From positions 41,002 to 105,001 of the forward strand of contig JAUHVK010000016.1 in the NCBI GenBank assembly GCA_030425145.1: a stretch of DNA of 64,000 nt. Reading direction: 5' to 3'. The stretch comes from Alphaproteobacteria bacterium. GTDB lineage: Bacteria > Pseudomonadota > Alphaproteobacteria > Rhodobacterales > Rhodobacteraceae. Made by a program: the position numbers and the translations under genes. The notes beneath the pieces were generated by a model, which was given only the letters and a program-made list of their open reading frames with translations, was not told the DNA's origin and did no database searches. The first letter of the stretch is position 1; each line of letters starts with the position of its first letter. This document shows, in pieces, positions 53,638-62,541 of the stretch.

Positions 53638-54144
53638 CTAAAGTTCCATCTCCAACCGGTGCTCATACCCGATGCGGCCCTTGTAAACGGGCCCGCTGTC
53701 CCGCATTCCAGCCCCCTGGTAGACGGCGAGGGCGGGCTCATTGCCAGCATCTACCGCCAGTATAAGTTGTTTGGCAGATGGCCAATGCGCTTTCGCAGCG
53801 TCGATTGCCAGTCCAAAGGCCTTTCGCCCCAAACCGCGCCCCTGAAACTCCTTCCCGATTTTCAGGCCATGAAGCGAGATCGCCTCATCCGGCACCCAGG
53901 AAGGCGAAAGCGCAAATCGTTTGAGAAGGACGATACCGACAGGATTCGGTCCAAGGTAGAACGCCAGCCCCAGGATTTGATCGGCATCTGCGGCTTGCCA
54001 TTCGTTCACGGACGCTTCGAACGTGCCCCCAAGCTCTTCCTGATCCCGCGCAACCTGCAATGAGGCCAGTGCAGCGAGTTGTGCGCCGCTCAATTCGGCC
54101 AGGCTTTGAACGCGCAAGTCGGATTTTTCATACTGATGTTCCAT
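53638..54144 (-). CDS. GNAT-family N-acetyltransferase
   Basis: A 168-residue acetyltransferase. The acetyl-CoA site is LKIGKEFQGRGLGRKAFGLA, followed by LILAVDAGNEPALAVYQGAG. The ATG at 54144 was chosen (MEHQYEKSDLRVQSLAELSG). Convergent with the EamA gene. Substrate unknown. Confidence 0.85.
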   Translation of the reverse strand: MEHQYEKSDLRVQSLAELSGAQLAALASLQVARDQEELGGTFEASVNEWQAADADQILGLAFYLGPNPVGIVLLKRFALSPSWVPDEAISLHGLKIGKEFQGRGLGRKAFGLAIDAAKAHWPSAKQLILAVDAGNEPALAVYQGAGMRDSGPVYKGRIGYEHRLEMEL

Positions 54145-54334
54145 GGATGGTTTTTGGCAACGAAGCTTCAAGTCTTCAAGCTCGCCTTTCGCGAAATCAG
54201 TGAATCATGGGTATTGCGGCATAGGTTACTCGTGGTCCGAAGCGGGCTTCGCGCGTCGGCGGCGCGCTAGTGGGCCGCCGAAGGTCGGCAGTGCGGACGG
54301 AGTGGGCATTCGTTGCGGCTGCGCCAATGTCAGC

Positions 54335-55228
54335 TTAACCTGAATATGCGGTGCTTAGAGTCCCACCGCCGTTCTCCAGCCAGTTCCGTTCATGCTTGTC
54401 GAGAAGCTCGGCCATTCGAGCATCGTAGGCTGCCAGATCGGAATCTTTCAGCACGCCAATCCACTTCTGCGAGGTTCCGCTGTCGAAGAAGTCGGAATCT
54501 TTCCGCCAGAAGCCTTCACGTGCTGAGACGGCAAACCGCTCTGCATTTTTCTTCATATTCCCGAAGCGGGCAGAAGCCACCAATTTGCTCATCAACGCAG
54601 GCGGATGCTCCACCGCGATGTGTTTGGCAATCTGATGAACTGACGCGTCCAGATCGCGGGTCATGTCTGAATAGTGCAGGCAGAGGACATTCTCACGGTC
54701 TGCAAACTCAAGAGCGCTTCGAAAATGATCTATGATCGATACGAGGCTCGCGCCGTCGCGGTGTTCTCCTTCAAGAAAAATGCGAAACCCCTCTTGGATG
54801 TCAGGCGGATAGACATTGCCAAGCACATCTTCGGACATGTTTTCGACGTGCCGCCGAAAGGAAAAATGCACATCCATCGGATGACGGAAGACTGAAATGT
54901 ATCGGAGTTCCGACCATAGCGGTATGCCGTCCAGTGGCGTGTGTGTCTTCACTTGCCGACGCCCATCCCGAGCGTTCAGTGCGGCAATCCTCGCGTCCTG
55001 ATCGGCATCTGTTATATCGATCCATGGAGCTTTCCGAGAGATGGCGGCGTCAACATCTGGATCACCCGACAGCAGCAAAGCGAGAATGCCCTGCGTCCAT
55101 GTTGTCCCGGATTTCGGTGGCGTCGACACGACTATGTCACCTGGCCGCGCCGCGAACTCGTACCAGCGGCTTGGATCAGCGATCTTTCCAGTGTAGCGGC
55201 GTTTGGGTTTATAAGGGCTGCTGAGCAT
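54335..55228 (-). CDS. Sulfotransferase domain protein
   Basis: A 297-residue cytosolic-type sulfotransferase. The PAPS 5'-phosphosulfate loop is PPKSGTTWTQGIL (about 37-49), followed by QVKTHTPLDGIPLW and the 3'-phosphate site ISVFRHPMDVHFSFRRHVEN. The C-terminus has the typical GFWRKDSDFFDSGTSQKWIG. The acceptor is unknown. Start at ATG 55228. Confidence 0.92.
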   Translation of the reverse strand: MLSSPYKPKRRYTGKIADPSRWYEFAARPGDIVVSTPPKSGTTWTQGILALLLSGDPDVDAAISRKAPWIDITDADQDARIAALNARDGRRQVKTHTPLDGIPLWSELRYISVFRHPMDVHFSFRRHVENMSEDVLGNVYPPDIQEGFRIFLEGEHRDGASLVSIIDHFRSALEFADRENVLCLHYSDMTRDLDASVHQIAKHIAVEHPPALMSKLVASARFGNMKKNAERFAVSAREGFWRKDSDFFDSGTSQKWIGVLKDSDLAAYDARMAELLDKHERNWLENGGGTLSTAYSG

Positions 55229-55392
55229 GGCTCTTGGATACTCCGTTTGGGGCAGCATCGCAAAGCCGACCTATGTGCAGACCGCAGCATCGGTCGATCT
55301 GGGCTCGAAGCGGACCTGCGCCGCTGTGGCACGCCGGAAGAGCGGTCGACGGTCCGCACTGGGGACGACGCGGCGCTTCAATGACCCAAGCT

Positions 55393-56289
55393 CTATGTCA
55401 GCATTTTGTCTCTGCCCGTTCGGTCACGGCCAGTCTTTCCGAACATCACGAGATTCCCTAGCAGAGCCAATGTAACACCAGAGACCGCAGTAGCGGTCCA
55501 TTGATAGCCCTCGAAAAAGGTAGAAATCACCAAGGCAACTACTGGAAAGACTACAGTGGCATAGCCCGCCTGTGCCGAACCGATTTCTGAGACGAGCATG
55601 AGATAGGTCGTGAAGCCGATCACGGAGGCGAACACGGCCAGATACAGCAGGGCGGCGAGGTAGGTCGGGTCGACCGTTACCACCAATTGCTGCCGCGTGG
55701 CGAGAGCCAGAAGGAGTAAAACACCCGCTCCTATCCCCATGCCCCATACGTTGGCGATGATCGGCGTCGTGCCGGATACGCTGTTGCGACGGGATGCCAT
55801 GTTGCCCCATGAAAAGATCATGGTGCCCAGAAACGCCCAACCCACGCCACGCAGAGTATCTGGATTGAATGAAACCGCCAGGCTTTCCCAGAACAAGAGG
55901 ATGAGGCCGCACACCCCCAGAAGGCCCGCCAGCAAGACCTTGAGCGTGATCCTTTCGGCAAAGAGGATGCGGGCATTCAGCGCGTTGAAGATCGATGCCA
56001 GAGAGAACACAACCGAAACCAACCCCGAAGGGATCAGGGCGGCGGCGTTGTAGAGCGCCACGAAGTTCAGGCTGAATAGACAGAGCGCCTGAAGGATCAC
56101 GAAGCGCCATTGCGCAGGAAACTTGAGACGCCTGGTAGCTGCCAGAGCCAAGAGCAGGAGGATCGCCGCGAGCGCGATCCGGTAGAAGACCGACACGCTG
56201 ATCGGCACCGGACCGATCTGCAAATCGATTGCGATCCAGCTTGTTCCCCAGATCAGAACCGTAACGATAAACAAGACTGCACTGTTCAA
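55393..56289 (-). CDS. EamA/DMT-family transporter
   Basis: A 298-residue, ten-helix DMT transporter (SAVLFIVTVLIWGTSWIAID; LIPSGLVSVVFSLASIFNAL; SEIGSAQAGYATVVFPVVAL). The start is uncertain: a TTG at 56289 has GGGAGG eight bases upstream; an ATG at 56361 would add 24 residues of basic, non-membrane sequence. Divergent from the AraC regulator at 56416. Confidence 0.85.
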   Translation of the reverse strand: MNSAVLFIVTVLIWGTSWIAIDLQIGPVPISVSVFYRIALAAILLLLALAATRRLKFPAQWRFVILQALCLFSLNFVALYNAAALIPSGLVSVVFSLASIFNALNARILFAERITLKVLLAGLLGVCGLILLFWESLAVSFNPDTLRGVGWAFLGTMIFSWGNMASRRNSVSGTTPIIANVWGMGIGAGVLLLLALATRQQLVVTVDPTYLAALLYLAVFASVIGFTTYLMLVSEIGSAQAGYATVVFPVVALVISTFFEGYQWTATAVSGVTLALLGNLVMFGKTGRDRTGRDKMLT

Positions 56290-56415
56290 GATCGGCACCT
56301 CCCGTGTGGGGAATATCCGCGAACGAGGGCGCCCGGCTTGCACGATCTTGCGGTTTTCCATGCCTTGCCTTGCCTCGCCGCTTTGGTCAGATCGGAAAAG
56401 CGGCTACAAGACCAC

Positions 56416-57255
56416 ATGGTTTCAACGGTTTCCGACTATCTGGAGCGTTCTCCAACCGCTCAATCGCGCGCACGGCTCGATTTGGGTGCAGGCCGGACCG
56501 TGACCATATGGGAAAATCACAGCGACCGGATTTTTTACGACAAGCCCCGGGGGCACACCTTCAGCCTGTACCTGCGGGGAGGCACTGGGACGCGAAGGCT
56601 GGACGCAGGCGGAATAGCTGGCTGGCCAGGTGCCATCTGCGTACTGCCGGAAGGGCAGACCTCTGATTGGGAGATCACGACCCCGTTTCGGTTCCTTCAT
56701 CTGGTCTTGCCAGACGAACCATTGCGCGCATGGTTTTCCCGCATCCATGATCGCGACGCCAGATACTTTGACGTGGCCGAGATCATGTATGACGCCGTTC
56801 CCGCCATGACGGCCCCGCTGGCCCGATTGGCGCAGGCCGCCTCAACAAGCGATCCCTTGTCAGCGGAAGGGGCGGTTGCCGAGTTGATCTATCACTTGCC
56901 TGAGCGCCCGAAAACGCTGCAAGGAGGTCTCACAGCCCAACAGCTGAGGCGGACAGACGACTGGATCGACGCGAACCTCGGTGGCTCCATCAGGCTGTCC
57001 GACCTCGCAGCTGAGGCTGGCCTGTCAGAATTCCACTTTCACCGCATGTTCAGAACGTCCCGCGGCACGTCTCCGCACAAATGGGTCATGATGCGAAGGA
57101 TTGAGGCTGCGAAGGACAGATTGGCCGGCAACGGGAGTATCTCCGACACTGCAGCGGCCTGCGGCTTCTCCTGTCAGAGCCATCTAACGCGAGCATTCAA
57201 GGCGCAGACCGGCATGACGCCTGCGCTGTATCGTCAGCGGCTATCGGGCGGCTGA
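56416..57255 (+). CDS. AraC-family transcriptional regulator
   Basis: A 279-residue regulator. The N-terminal cupin-like sensor (RGHTFSLYLRGGTGTRRLDA, then FRFLHLVLPDEPLRAWF) is followed by the AraC DNA-binding domain: IRLSDLAAEAGLSEFHFHRM and GSISDTAAACGFSCQSHLTR. The start at ATG 56416 is preferred. It is divergent from the EamA exporter gene and probably controls it. Confidence 0.88.
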   Translation: MVSTVSDYLERSPTAQSRARLDLGAGRTVTIWENHSDRIFYDKPRGHTFSLYLRGGTGTRRLDAGGIAGWPGAICVLPEGQTSDWEITTPFRFLHLVLPDEPLRAWFSRIHDRDARYFDVAEIMYDAVPAMTAPLARLAQAASTSDPLSAEGAVAELIYHLPERPKTLQGGLTAQQLRRTDDWIDANLGGSIRLSDLAAEAGLSEFHFHRMFRTSRGTSPHKWVMMRRIEAAKDRLAGNGSISDTAAACGFSCQSHLTRAFKAQTGMTPALYRQRLSGG

Positions 57256-57411
57256 TAACGGAGTATCTCCCCCAGCTTGCCCTTGCCTGGTCGATCCAGT
57301 TCATGGGGGTCATATCGCCGGAGCCGGGGATCATGCTCATCCTCAGCGTCGACTGCGCATCGATCATTCTGTCTTCTGTCACGGTTGTCGGCGGCGAGCC
57401 ATTTAGTCTTG

Positions 57412-58158
57412 TCAGTAGTTCACCTGCTCAAAGCCGTAGTTGCCCTCGTAGTCGCGCCAATCGACGAAGACAGATCGATGATAGATACCGGGGCAATTCT
57501 GGCCCCATCGTTCGAGACCGACATGGTCGGCTGGTAAGGCGGCTATGGAAGACCTCTGCCACGCGAAGTCACCTTGCGTCCCGTACGTGCCTAGGACCAC
57601 GGTGGCGCTGCGGTTGCAGTCGCCGTCACGTCCGGATTCGTGCTGTCGCGCATACCGGACATCGAAGACTCGGATTGATCGTACGAAGTTGAACTCAGGT
57701 CCGCTGATATCGATGTCCGCCCGATCTTGAACGAGCCGAAGGGCCCGTTCGGTGGGATCAAGGTGATCTGGAGCTTCTGGAGTGCGCCAAGCAGCCGCAA
57801 TAGGTTCAGCGGTATCGCGCGCTGGAAAGGATTGTCGCGGTCCAGTGCTGTTGTTCTGGAAGAACGCTTCAAAGATGCGGTCTACACTGTTTGCTGCTGG
57901 AGCGGTCTCAAAGGACGCGCCCATGGGACAGCGCCAGATTTGAAGCGGCGGTTCCACCGGCCAAGGCGTAATGCGTCGGATGAATTCGGCGCGGGCTCTG
58001 GCGCATGGCACGGAAGCAGGCCAGCCGCCAGACAGGCACAGTAGGATCGCGCAATCGATCGGGTATGTCTGGGCGCGGGCGGGTATCGGCAGAGACGTAC
58101 TTGTCACAGTCAAAGCGACTGCGACCGAGGGGAGAAGTTTATCAAGTATATAGCGCAT
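57412..58158 (-). CDS. Exported protein of unknown function
   Basis: A 248-residue protein with a signal peptide (about 1-29, ending PARAQ) and a cysteine-rich start of the mature part: PIDCAILLCLSGGWPASVPC, then AEFIRRITPWPVEPPLQIWR, then CPM. At least five cysteines suggest disulfides in the periplasm. The C-terminal half has RDGDCNRSATVVLGTYGTQG. This pattern recurs, as far as I recall, in accessory DNA of roseobacters, but no function is assigned. Confidence 0.7.
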   Translation of the reverse strand: MRYILDKLLPSVAVALTVTSTSLPIPARAQTYPIDCAILLCLSGGWPASVPCARARAEFIRRITPWPVEPPLQIWRCPMGASFETAPAANSVDRIFEAFFQNNSTGPRQSFPARDTAEPIAAAWRTPEAPDHLDPTERALRLVQDRADIDISGPEFNFVRSIRVFDVRYARQHESGRDGDCNRSATVVLGTYGTQGDFAWQRSSIAALPADHVGLERWGQNCPGIYHRSVFVDWRDYEGNYGFEQVNY

Positions 58159-58453
58159 GCTGAGAGCCCTCAGTAACAAAGCTCAGCATACATACGAAAA
58201 TATACTATCGCAACATCTAGTTTAACGTCGCATAATGAAGTTTATGTTAAGAAATTGTGTACTTCCCCAAGGAATCCGAAAGTCAATCTTATGTTAATTT
58301 ATCTTGCCTTTTCGCTGAATACTGAGAACCTGTCATACCTTTGAATTCGAGTTCGTTGAGCATCCCTATCAAACGATTGTACAAAGGAAATCGGACGGCA
58401 AGCTGTCTATACGCCGGCCGTCCAACTCGCGTTTGAATGCAGATCTCAAAGGC
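58159..58453. other. AT-rich non-coding stretch
   Basis: About 300 bases, markedly AT-richer than its surroundings, especially 58185-58330. No gene or RNA was recognised. It contains the promoter region of the exported protein gene and the 3' end of the phasin-like fragment. Confidence 0.45.
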
Positions 58454-58654
58454 TTAGGCAGCAGCAGCTTTTTTTGCAGCTTTGGTTGCATCATTTGCGG
58501 CCTTCTGAACGGCAGCAGCAGCCTCATTCGACGCTTCTTTGCCAGCGGCAACAAGCAGTTCAACAGCTTCGGTCTGTGCTTTGCGAGTGATCTCGGCAAA
58601 AGCCGTGAGGTATTTAGTAGCCTGGTCGGCCGCAAAGTTGGCGAAGTCGGTCAC
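58454..58654 (-). CDS. Phasin-like small protein, probably 5'-truncated by an IS21 element
   Basis: A 66-residue Ala/Lys-rich helical protein (MTDFANFAADQATKYLTAFA, then EAVELLVAAGKEASNEAAAA, then KAANDATKAAKKAAAA), which resembles the C-terminal helix of a phasin. The GTG start (58652-58654) directly abuts a C-run that begins IS21-like sequence, with no ribosome site, so the upstream half of the phasin gene has probably been removed and this is a fragment. Confidence 0.55.
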   Translation of the reverse strand: MTDFANFAADQATKYLTAFAEITRKAQTEAVELLVAAGKEASNEAAAAVQKAANDATKAAKKAAAA

Positions 58655-58659
58655 CCCCC

Positions 58660-59075
58660 CCTATAATTGTGAACGGCGGAGCAATACTCGGCCACGGTAG
58701 CAGCGCCGCGGTGGTGTCGCGGGCGGCGTAAAAGTCGGCCACTTTTGCCCTTTGGGATTTCGGGAGGGCTTGGGGATATTCACCGTGGACTTGTATTTGA
58801 AGGTGCGTCGGGCTCACTTCCAAGATGGCTTGAGCGGGCGCCAGATTGCCCGGGATTTCGGTATCAGCCGGGACAGTGTTGCGAAGATGTTGGCCTATTC
58901 GGAGCCGCCTTGGTATCAGCGGATGGCGCCGATCCGGCGGCCGAAGCTGGATCCTTTCACGGATCAGATCGACCAGTGGCTTGCCGAGGACAAAGCTCGT
59001 CCCCTCAAACAGCGTCACACAGCCAAGCGCATCTTCGAGCGGTTGCGGGATGAGTGTGGGTTTGATGGCGGCTGA
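58660..59075 (+). mobile_element. IS21-family remnant with truncated istA
   Basis: From the GTG at 58785 the frame encodes the first ~97 residues of an IS21-type transposase IstA: MDLYLKVRRAHFQDGLSGRQ, then IARDFGISRDSVAKMLAYSE, then PPWYQRMAPIRRPKLDPFTD. It stops right after ECGFDGG, where the intact protein would continue into the DDE core. istB and the right end are missing. The left flank (58660-58784) is the likely left end of the element. Confidence 0.85.
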
Positions 59076-59205
59076 GTTCCTGATCTTGTTTGTCGGAGGT
59101 ATCGGTTCGCTCATGCAAGCCAACGACTACGCTGGATTCACGAGACGAACCTCTTGACGAATTTGAGCGACAGAGCCGCGGGAAACCGCACTGCCAATAG
59201 CCGTT

Positions 59206-59844
59206 TCAATCGGCGCGGCGGGAAACGACTGCGATCGCAAACTCCACCAAATAATCATTGAGAGCCAGCGAAGCTGAATGTGCCGCGTCTCTATCGCCAT
59301 CGGCGATCGCGTTCAAAATCCGGCGGTGTAGGTCACGGCCACGACCAACTTCGAGGGCTTCGTCACGCACGTGCACGACCCAAAAACGACGCGATAACCC
59401 TTGTAACGGCAACATGATTGAACCGAGATATTGGTTGCGCGCGGCGTCGATGATCAAACCATGAGTGTCTCGGATAGTGTTCGTGTATTCTTGCAAGGTG
59501 AAGTCTTGATTCATCACGTCAGCAAGTCTGCACATCGCTTGGCGTTGGTTTTCATCCGCCCGCTTGCAGGCTAATTCTACCGCCAAGACCTCGACCGCCC
59601 GTCTGACTTCCAGTCGACTGAGTTGGTCCTCTACGGTGATCGCAGGAATTTCGATTCCTTTGCTGGCGTGAATGCGAATCATGTAGCTCGGAGCTAGGCG
59701 GTGGATCGCTTCGCGGACCGGTGTTCGGCCCAATCCAGTAAGATCCACTAAGACCTTTTCCGAAATCATCGTTCCCGGAGCAAGTTGCCCTGTCTCAATC
59801 ATTCGTTGAAGAAGTTCAATGGCTTGCTGTGTCTTGTTGGCCAT
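59206..59844 (-). CDS. GntR-family regulator (FadR-C/FCD type)
   Basis: A 212-residue regulator: N-terminal winged helix (LAPGTMISEKVLVDLTGLGR, then TPVREAIHRLAPSYMIRIHA) followed by an all-helical FCD sensor with LEVRRAVEVLAVELACKRAD. It is divergent from the flavin reductase/ABC transporter unit at 59961-63308. The gap holds an 8-bp direct repeat and a 12-bp palindrome. Confidence 0.9.
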   Translation of the reverse strand: MANKTQQAIELLQRMIETGQLAPGTMISEKVLVDLTGLGRTPVREAIHRLAPSYMIRIHASKGIEIPAITVEDQLSRLEVRRAVEVLAVELACKRADENQRQAMCRLADVMNQDFTLQEYTNTIRDTHGLIIDAARNQYLGSIMLPLQGLSRRFWVVHVRDEALEVGRGRDLHRRILNAIADGDRDAAHSASLALNDYLVEFAIAVVSRRAD

Positions 59845-59878
59845 TCAAAGCGGTCCTTACATCCCAGTTAGACAATTC

Positions 59879-59916
59879 CATATCACTGAAAGCTTGACAT
59901 ATCACCGATATATCGG
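59879..59916 (+). promoter_or_regulatory. Candidate GntR operator and promoter
   Basis: CATATCAC occurs twice (59879-59886 and 59898-59905), the second copy overlapping TTGACA (59894-59899) and running into the perfect 12-bp palindrome CCGATATATCGG (59905-59916). A TATATT at 59920-59925 could be the -10, though the spacing of 20 is long. Binding by the divergent GntR protein is inferred. Confidence 0.5.
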
Positions 59917-59960
59917 CGGTATATTTATTGAGTTTACCCAGTCAAGCAGAAGGAAGATTG

Positions 59961-60614
59961 ATGAAATACGCACCCGGTTCCGAGTCGTGCCCCCTCCCGT
60001 TTTCGCCCTTCAAAGCTTGCACCGTGCCGCGCCCGATTGGATGGTTGTCGAGCATCAGCGCAACCGGCGTAGAAAACATCGCGCCTTACAGCCAATGGAA
60101 CAACCTGACGTTTGATCCTCCGATGGTGATGTTTGCGGCCAACCGCTATCCCGATGGGCGGCGCAAGGACACGGTGATCAATGCCGAGGAAACAGGGTGG
60201 TTCGCTTGGAACCTGGCGACATACGACCTGCGCGAGGCCGTGAACATCAGCGCAATGGCGCTTGCGCCGGACGAAAGCGAATTTGACCGGATTGATGTGA
60301 CACGGGTCTACGCCGAAAATGGCGGCGTGCCGATGGTCAAGGAGAGCCCCTGCAAGTTTGAGTGCCGTTATCTCAGCACCCACACACAGAAGGGCAACTC
60401 ATCCATGGGCACAGTGGATGTGGTGTTTGCTCAGGTTGAACTGATTCATATCGACGATCAGTTCATCCAAAGCGATGGTCGTCTTGATATCGCCGCGATC
60501 CAGCCAATCGCGCGACTTGGGTATTTTGACTACACCGTCGTGCGCGAAACTTTCGAAATGCGCGTGCCGGGGTCCGATAAAGATGCCCGCGCCGGTCTGG
60601 AAGGCCGCGCCTAA
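59961..60614 (+). CDS. Flavin reductase-like (FMN-binding split barrel) protein
   Basis: A 217-residue FMN-binding protein. Features are TVPRPIGWLSSISATGVENI, APYSQWNNLTFDPPMVMFAA, and KDTVINAEETGWFAWNLATY, the family hallmarks. The start at 59961 follows AGAAGGAAG. Members supply reduced flavin to monooxygenases or use FMN directly. No monooxygenase partner is in the window, so it may act on the transported compound itself. It lies 66 bases before the binding-protein gene. Confidence 0.88.
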   Translation: MKYAPGSESCPLPFSPFKACTVPRPIGWLSSISATGVENIAPYSQWNNLTFDPPMVMFAANRYPDGRRKDTVINAEETGWFAWNLATYDLREAVNISAMALAPDESEFDRIDVTRVYAENGGVPMVKESPCKFECRYLSTHTQKGNSSMGTVDVVFAQVELIHIDDQFIQSDGRLDIAAIQPIARLGYFDYTVVRETFEMRVPGSDKDARAGLEGRA

Positions 60615-60680
60615 TCAACGATGGGGCAGCTGCGTCATCAGCGCGCGATCGAACATTTTAACCAACTGAGGAGTTACGCC

Positions 60681-61715
60681 ATGAACAAGACCAAGAAACT
60701 TCACACACTCTCGCGCCGTTCGGTTGTTGCAGGGATTGGCGCAGCAAGCGCCCTGACCCTCACTGGTGGCAGAGCCCGCGCACAAGATCTGATCCCCGTG
60801 AAAGTCACCACAGCACTGCGCCTCGCCAACTACACCCCGGCTTATGCGGCATTGCGCGAAGGCATTTTTCAGAAACACGGTTTGGACGTGGAAATTTCAT
60901 CGGCAAGCTCGGTGGCCGAACCGATCTCGATCTTGAATGCTGGCCGCGCAGAATTCGCCATGACCGGCACGGGCATGGCCGTCAATTCCGCCATAGAGGG
61001 CGCTGACACACAGGTGATCGCCAAAATGGCGGGCGCAATCGGTCTGTGGTTCATTTCCAAGCCCGGTGTGACGATCAATTCCCTCGATGATCTGCGTGGT
61101 AAGACCATTGCCTCCTATCGCTTCCCCTCCAACACAGTTTCATCGCCAACCTACGCCATGCAATCAGCGGGCGGGTTCGATCCAAGCGAGGCTGGTGTGA
61201 AATTCATGGAAGGCCCCTTTGGCTCGATCATTCCAACGGTCCTGAACGGGCGCGCGGATGTGGGCTGTGCCTTTGAATGGGACGCCAGCATTGCTGAAAC
61301 CGTGCATGGATTGCAAGTATCGCTGCCTTTGGCGCAGGTCTTGGGACCAATCGCCTTTACCTCCACCATGGTGTCGCGCGCCTACGCCCAAAGCAACCCC
61401 GAGGTCGTGCAAGCCTTTGTAAGTGCCCTGGCCGAAAGCATGGCGCTTTTGCACGCGCAGCCCGATATCTATCGTCGCGTGTCTGCTGCAGAATTCGATC
61501 AGGTCCCGTCTGAAGCGGTCGCTGCAGGCACAGATCGCCTGTTGGGAACCGAGGGCGTTGTTCCGCGCAACCCGTTGGTGACACGACAAGAATGGGACGC
61601 GATTATGGCCCATGATCTGGCGGCGGGCACCGTCCGGGGAGAGGGCGCTTTCGAGGACATGGTGGATATGTCTTTCGCTCAGGCCGCAACCGACGCCCTT
61701 GCCAACAGCAACTAA
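60681..61715 (+). CDS. ABC transporter substrate-binding protein (NMT1/THI5-like)
   Basis: A 344-residue binding protein with a Tat-type signal (SRRSVVAGIG; mature start near ARAQDL). Mature features are TPAYAALREGIFQKHGLDVE (the family NMT1/THI5 opening) and GRAEFAMTGTGMAVNSAIEG. Such proteins bind sulfonates, nitrate-like anions, aromatic compounds or thiamine precursors. Folding in the cytoplasm before export is predicted from the twin arginines. Confidence 0.9.
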   Translation: MNKTKKLHTLSRRSVVAGIGAASALTLTGGRARAQDLIPVKVTTALRLANYTPAYAALREGIFQKHGLDVEISSASSVAEPISILNAGRAEFAMTGTGMAVNSAIEGADTQVIAKMAGAIGLWFISKPGVTINSLDDLRGKTIASYRFPSNTVSSPTYAMQSAGGFDPSEAGVKFMEGPFGSIIPTVLNGRADVGCAFEWDASIAETVHGLQVSLPLAQVLGPIAFTSTMVSRAYAQSNPEVVQAFVSALAESMALLHAQPDIYRRVSAAEFDQVPSEAVAAGTDRLLGTEGVVPRNPLVTRQEWDAIMAHDLAAGTVRGEGAFEDMVDMSFAQAATDALANSN

Positions 61716-61791
61716 AGTGTTGCGCCTTTGAGCCAGAGCCAAAAGCGCAACGCAATAAGCCAAGCAAACTTCAAACTCAGGGGCGCCGGTG

Positions 61792-62541
61792 ATGCGTTTG
61801 TCTATCTTCAAGTATTTGCCCGGTCAGCTCGCCTTGGCGATGGTGATTTTCGGGCTTTGGGAAATCGCGGTAAAGGCTGGTTATTTGTCTGCGTACCTTT
61901 ACGGGTTTCCATCGGGCATCGCCGCCCGCGCCTATGACCTGACCATGTCGGGCGAGATTTTTGGTCATGCCGCTGTGACTGTGTTGGCGGCCGTCATCGG
62001 CTTTGTCATCGGCAGCACTTTGGGCAGTTTTTTGGGCCTAAGCCTTTGGCTAAACGAAACGGTGGCCAAGATCGTGCGCCCCTTCATCGTGGCAATCAAC
62101 GGCGTGCCGAAAATTGCCTTTGCGCCGTTGATTATCGTTTGGTTCGGGATTGGTATCGAGTCAAAGATCGCGATTGCCGCCGCACTGACCTTAATCGTTA
62201 GTCTGATTGCGACGTATAATGGCACCTTGGAAACGGACAAGGATTTGCTGAGGTTGATGCGCTCGCTGGGGGCGACACGTTTGCAGATGTGGCGCACGGT
62301 CGTTGTGCCTGCCGCCGTACCTTGGATGTTGTCGGCACTGCGGTTGAATGTGGGCTTTGCGTTGATCGGCGCGGTTGTCGGCGAATACATTTCTTCGCAA
62401 TCGGGGCTTGGCTATCTCGTCTACTATTCGGGGGTCCTCTATGATCTCAATGGGGTCTGGGTGGGCATCATCGCCCTGATGGTTGTGGCGCTATTGATGG
62501 ACAGAGCCGTTACCGAACTGGACCGGAGGATGCGTTGGTGA
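61792..62541 (+). CDS. ABC transporter permease (SsuC/TauC type)
   Basis: A 249-residue permease with about six TM helices. The coupling loop is LLRLMRSLGATRLQMWRTVV, then VPAAVPWMLSALRLN; the periplasmic/TM part ends with GLGYLVYYSGVLYDLNGVW. The ATG at 61792 is preferred; a GTG directly before it is possible. Its stop overlaps the next start (GTGA). Confidence 0.92.
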   Translation: MRLSIFKYLPGQLALAMVIFGLWEIAVKAGYLSAYLYGFPSGIAARAYDLTMSGEIFGHAAVTVLAAVIGFVIGSTLGSFLGLSLWLNETVAKIVRPFIVAINGVPKIAFAPLIIVWFGIGIESKIAIAAALTLIVSLIATYNGTLETDKDLLRLMRSLGATRLQMWRTVVVPAAVPWMLSALRLNVGFALIGAVVGEYISSQSGLGYLVYYSGVLYDLNGVWVGIIALMVVALLMDRAVTELDRRMRW

